Shown here in pieces: positions 63,813 through 64,000 of a stretch of DNA of 64,000 bases. Source of the stretch: Setaria digitata (taxonomy: Eukaryota > Nematoda > Chromadorea > Rhabditida > Setariidae). The stretch is taken from positions 1 to 64,000 of the forward strand of contig RCAB01000143.1 in NCBI GenBank assembly GCA_003640385.1, given 5' to 3'. Under the pieces are notes generated by a model, which was given only the letters and a program-made list of their open reading frames with translations, was not told where the DNA came from and searched no databases. Position numbers and translations under genes: made by a program. Numbering within the stretch: position 1 is the first letter of the stretch; each line of letters opens with the position of its first letter.

Positions 63813-64000
63813 CTGCAAGAAATTTTTTCACTAAATTAATTAAAAAAAAAAAAAAATATTCAAATAGAATAGGAAAGTAAACATTTTTTTTCTTTTCAAA
63901 TTTTTATTCTTCACAATACCGAAAATAATTTTACGGCCGAAACCGTCGACAGATGTTGCTATAATTAATGGATGCTACCAATATGCTAATTTTTTTAGTC
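63813..64000. other. right edge, intron of the large minus-strand gene
   Basis: Sequence upstream of the 63812 acceptor (minus strand TTGCAG). It should be intron leading to exons beyond the window; nothing else is visible. Confidence 0.5.

Noticed and set aside
1..64000. tRNA genes, SL RNA or 5S rRNA
   Set aside because: I looked by eye for the internal B-box (GGTTCGAATCC-like) and for the SL1 core and saw none good enough to call; a covariance search would be decisive.

Overview
The window is nuclear DNA of a nematode, most likely a filarial (onchocercid-like) species. It is very AT-rich. Genes are split by small and mid-sized introns with TTTCAG-type acceptors, A/T homopolymer runs of 15-40 bases are frequent, and several start codons lie a few bases after an acceptor with no visible upstream partner, as expected for spliced-leader trans-splicing. 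Exon models were built by eye from splice sites, reading phase and remembered protein families; no alignment was run. I saw no rRNA, tRNA, CRISPR or recognisable transposon.

Layout. 2.7-6.9 kb (+): a complete 11-exon L-2-hydroxyglutarate dehydrogenase gene with a mitochondrial leader and one GC-AG intron. 11.3-25.2 kb (+): a 14-exon TACC-domain (TAC-1-like) centrosome/spindle protein with a long disordered N-terminal half. 28.15-28.30 kb (+): a 48-residue single-pass membrane protein. 29.5-34.6 kb (-): three housekeeping genes in tandem, transcribed in the order V-ATPase subunit E, RNA polymerase II subunit RPB9, LAMTOR2/p14. 35.7-36.7 kb (-): a secreted Ser/Thr-rich protein with seven 9-residue Gly/His/Gln repeats. 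36.7-47.3 kb: gene-poor, microsatellite-rich. 47.3 kb to the right edge (-): the 3' part of a large, low-complexity, unrecognised gene. One of its introns carries an unrecognised multi-exon gene on the opposite strand (50.9-53.0 kb).

Functional links. V-ATPase and Ragulator (which contains LAMTOR2) cooperate at the lysosome in amino-acid signalling to TORC1, so their proximity is notable. Two single-N positions each sit between near-identical 81-92 base copies. They look like unmerged allelic contig ends, not real tandem repeats.
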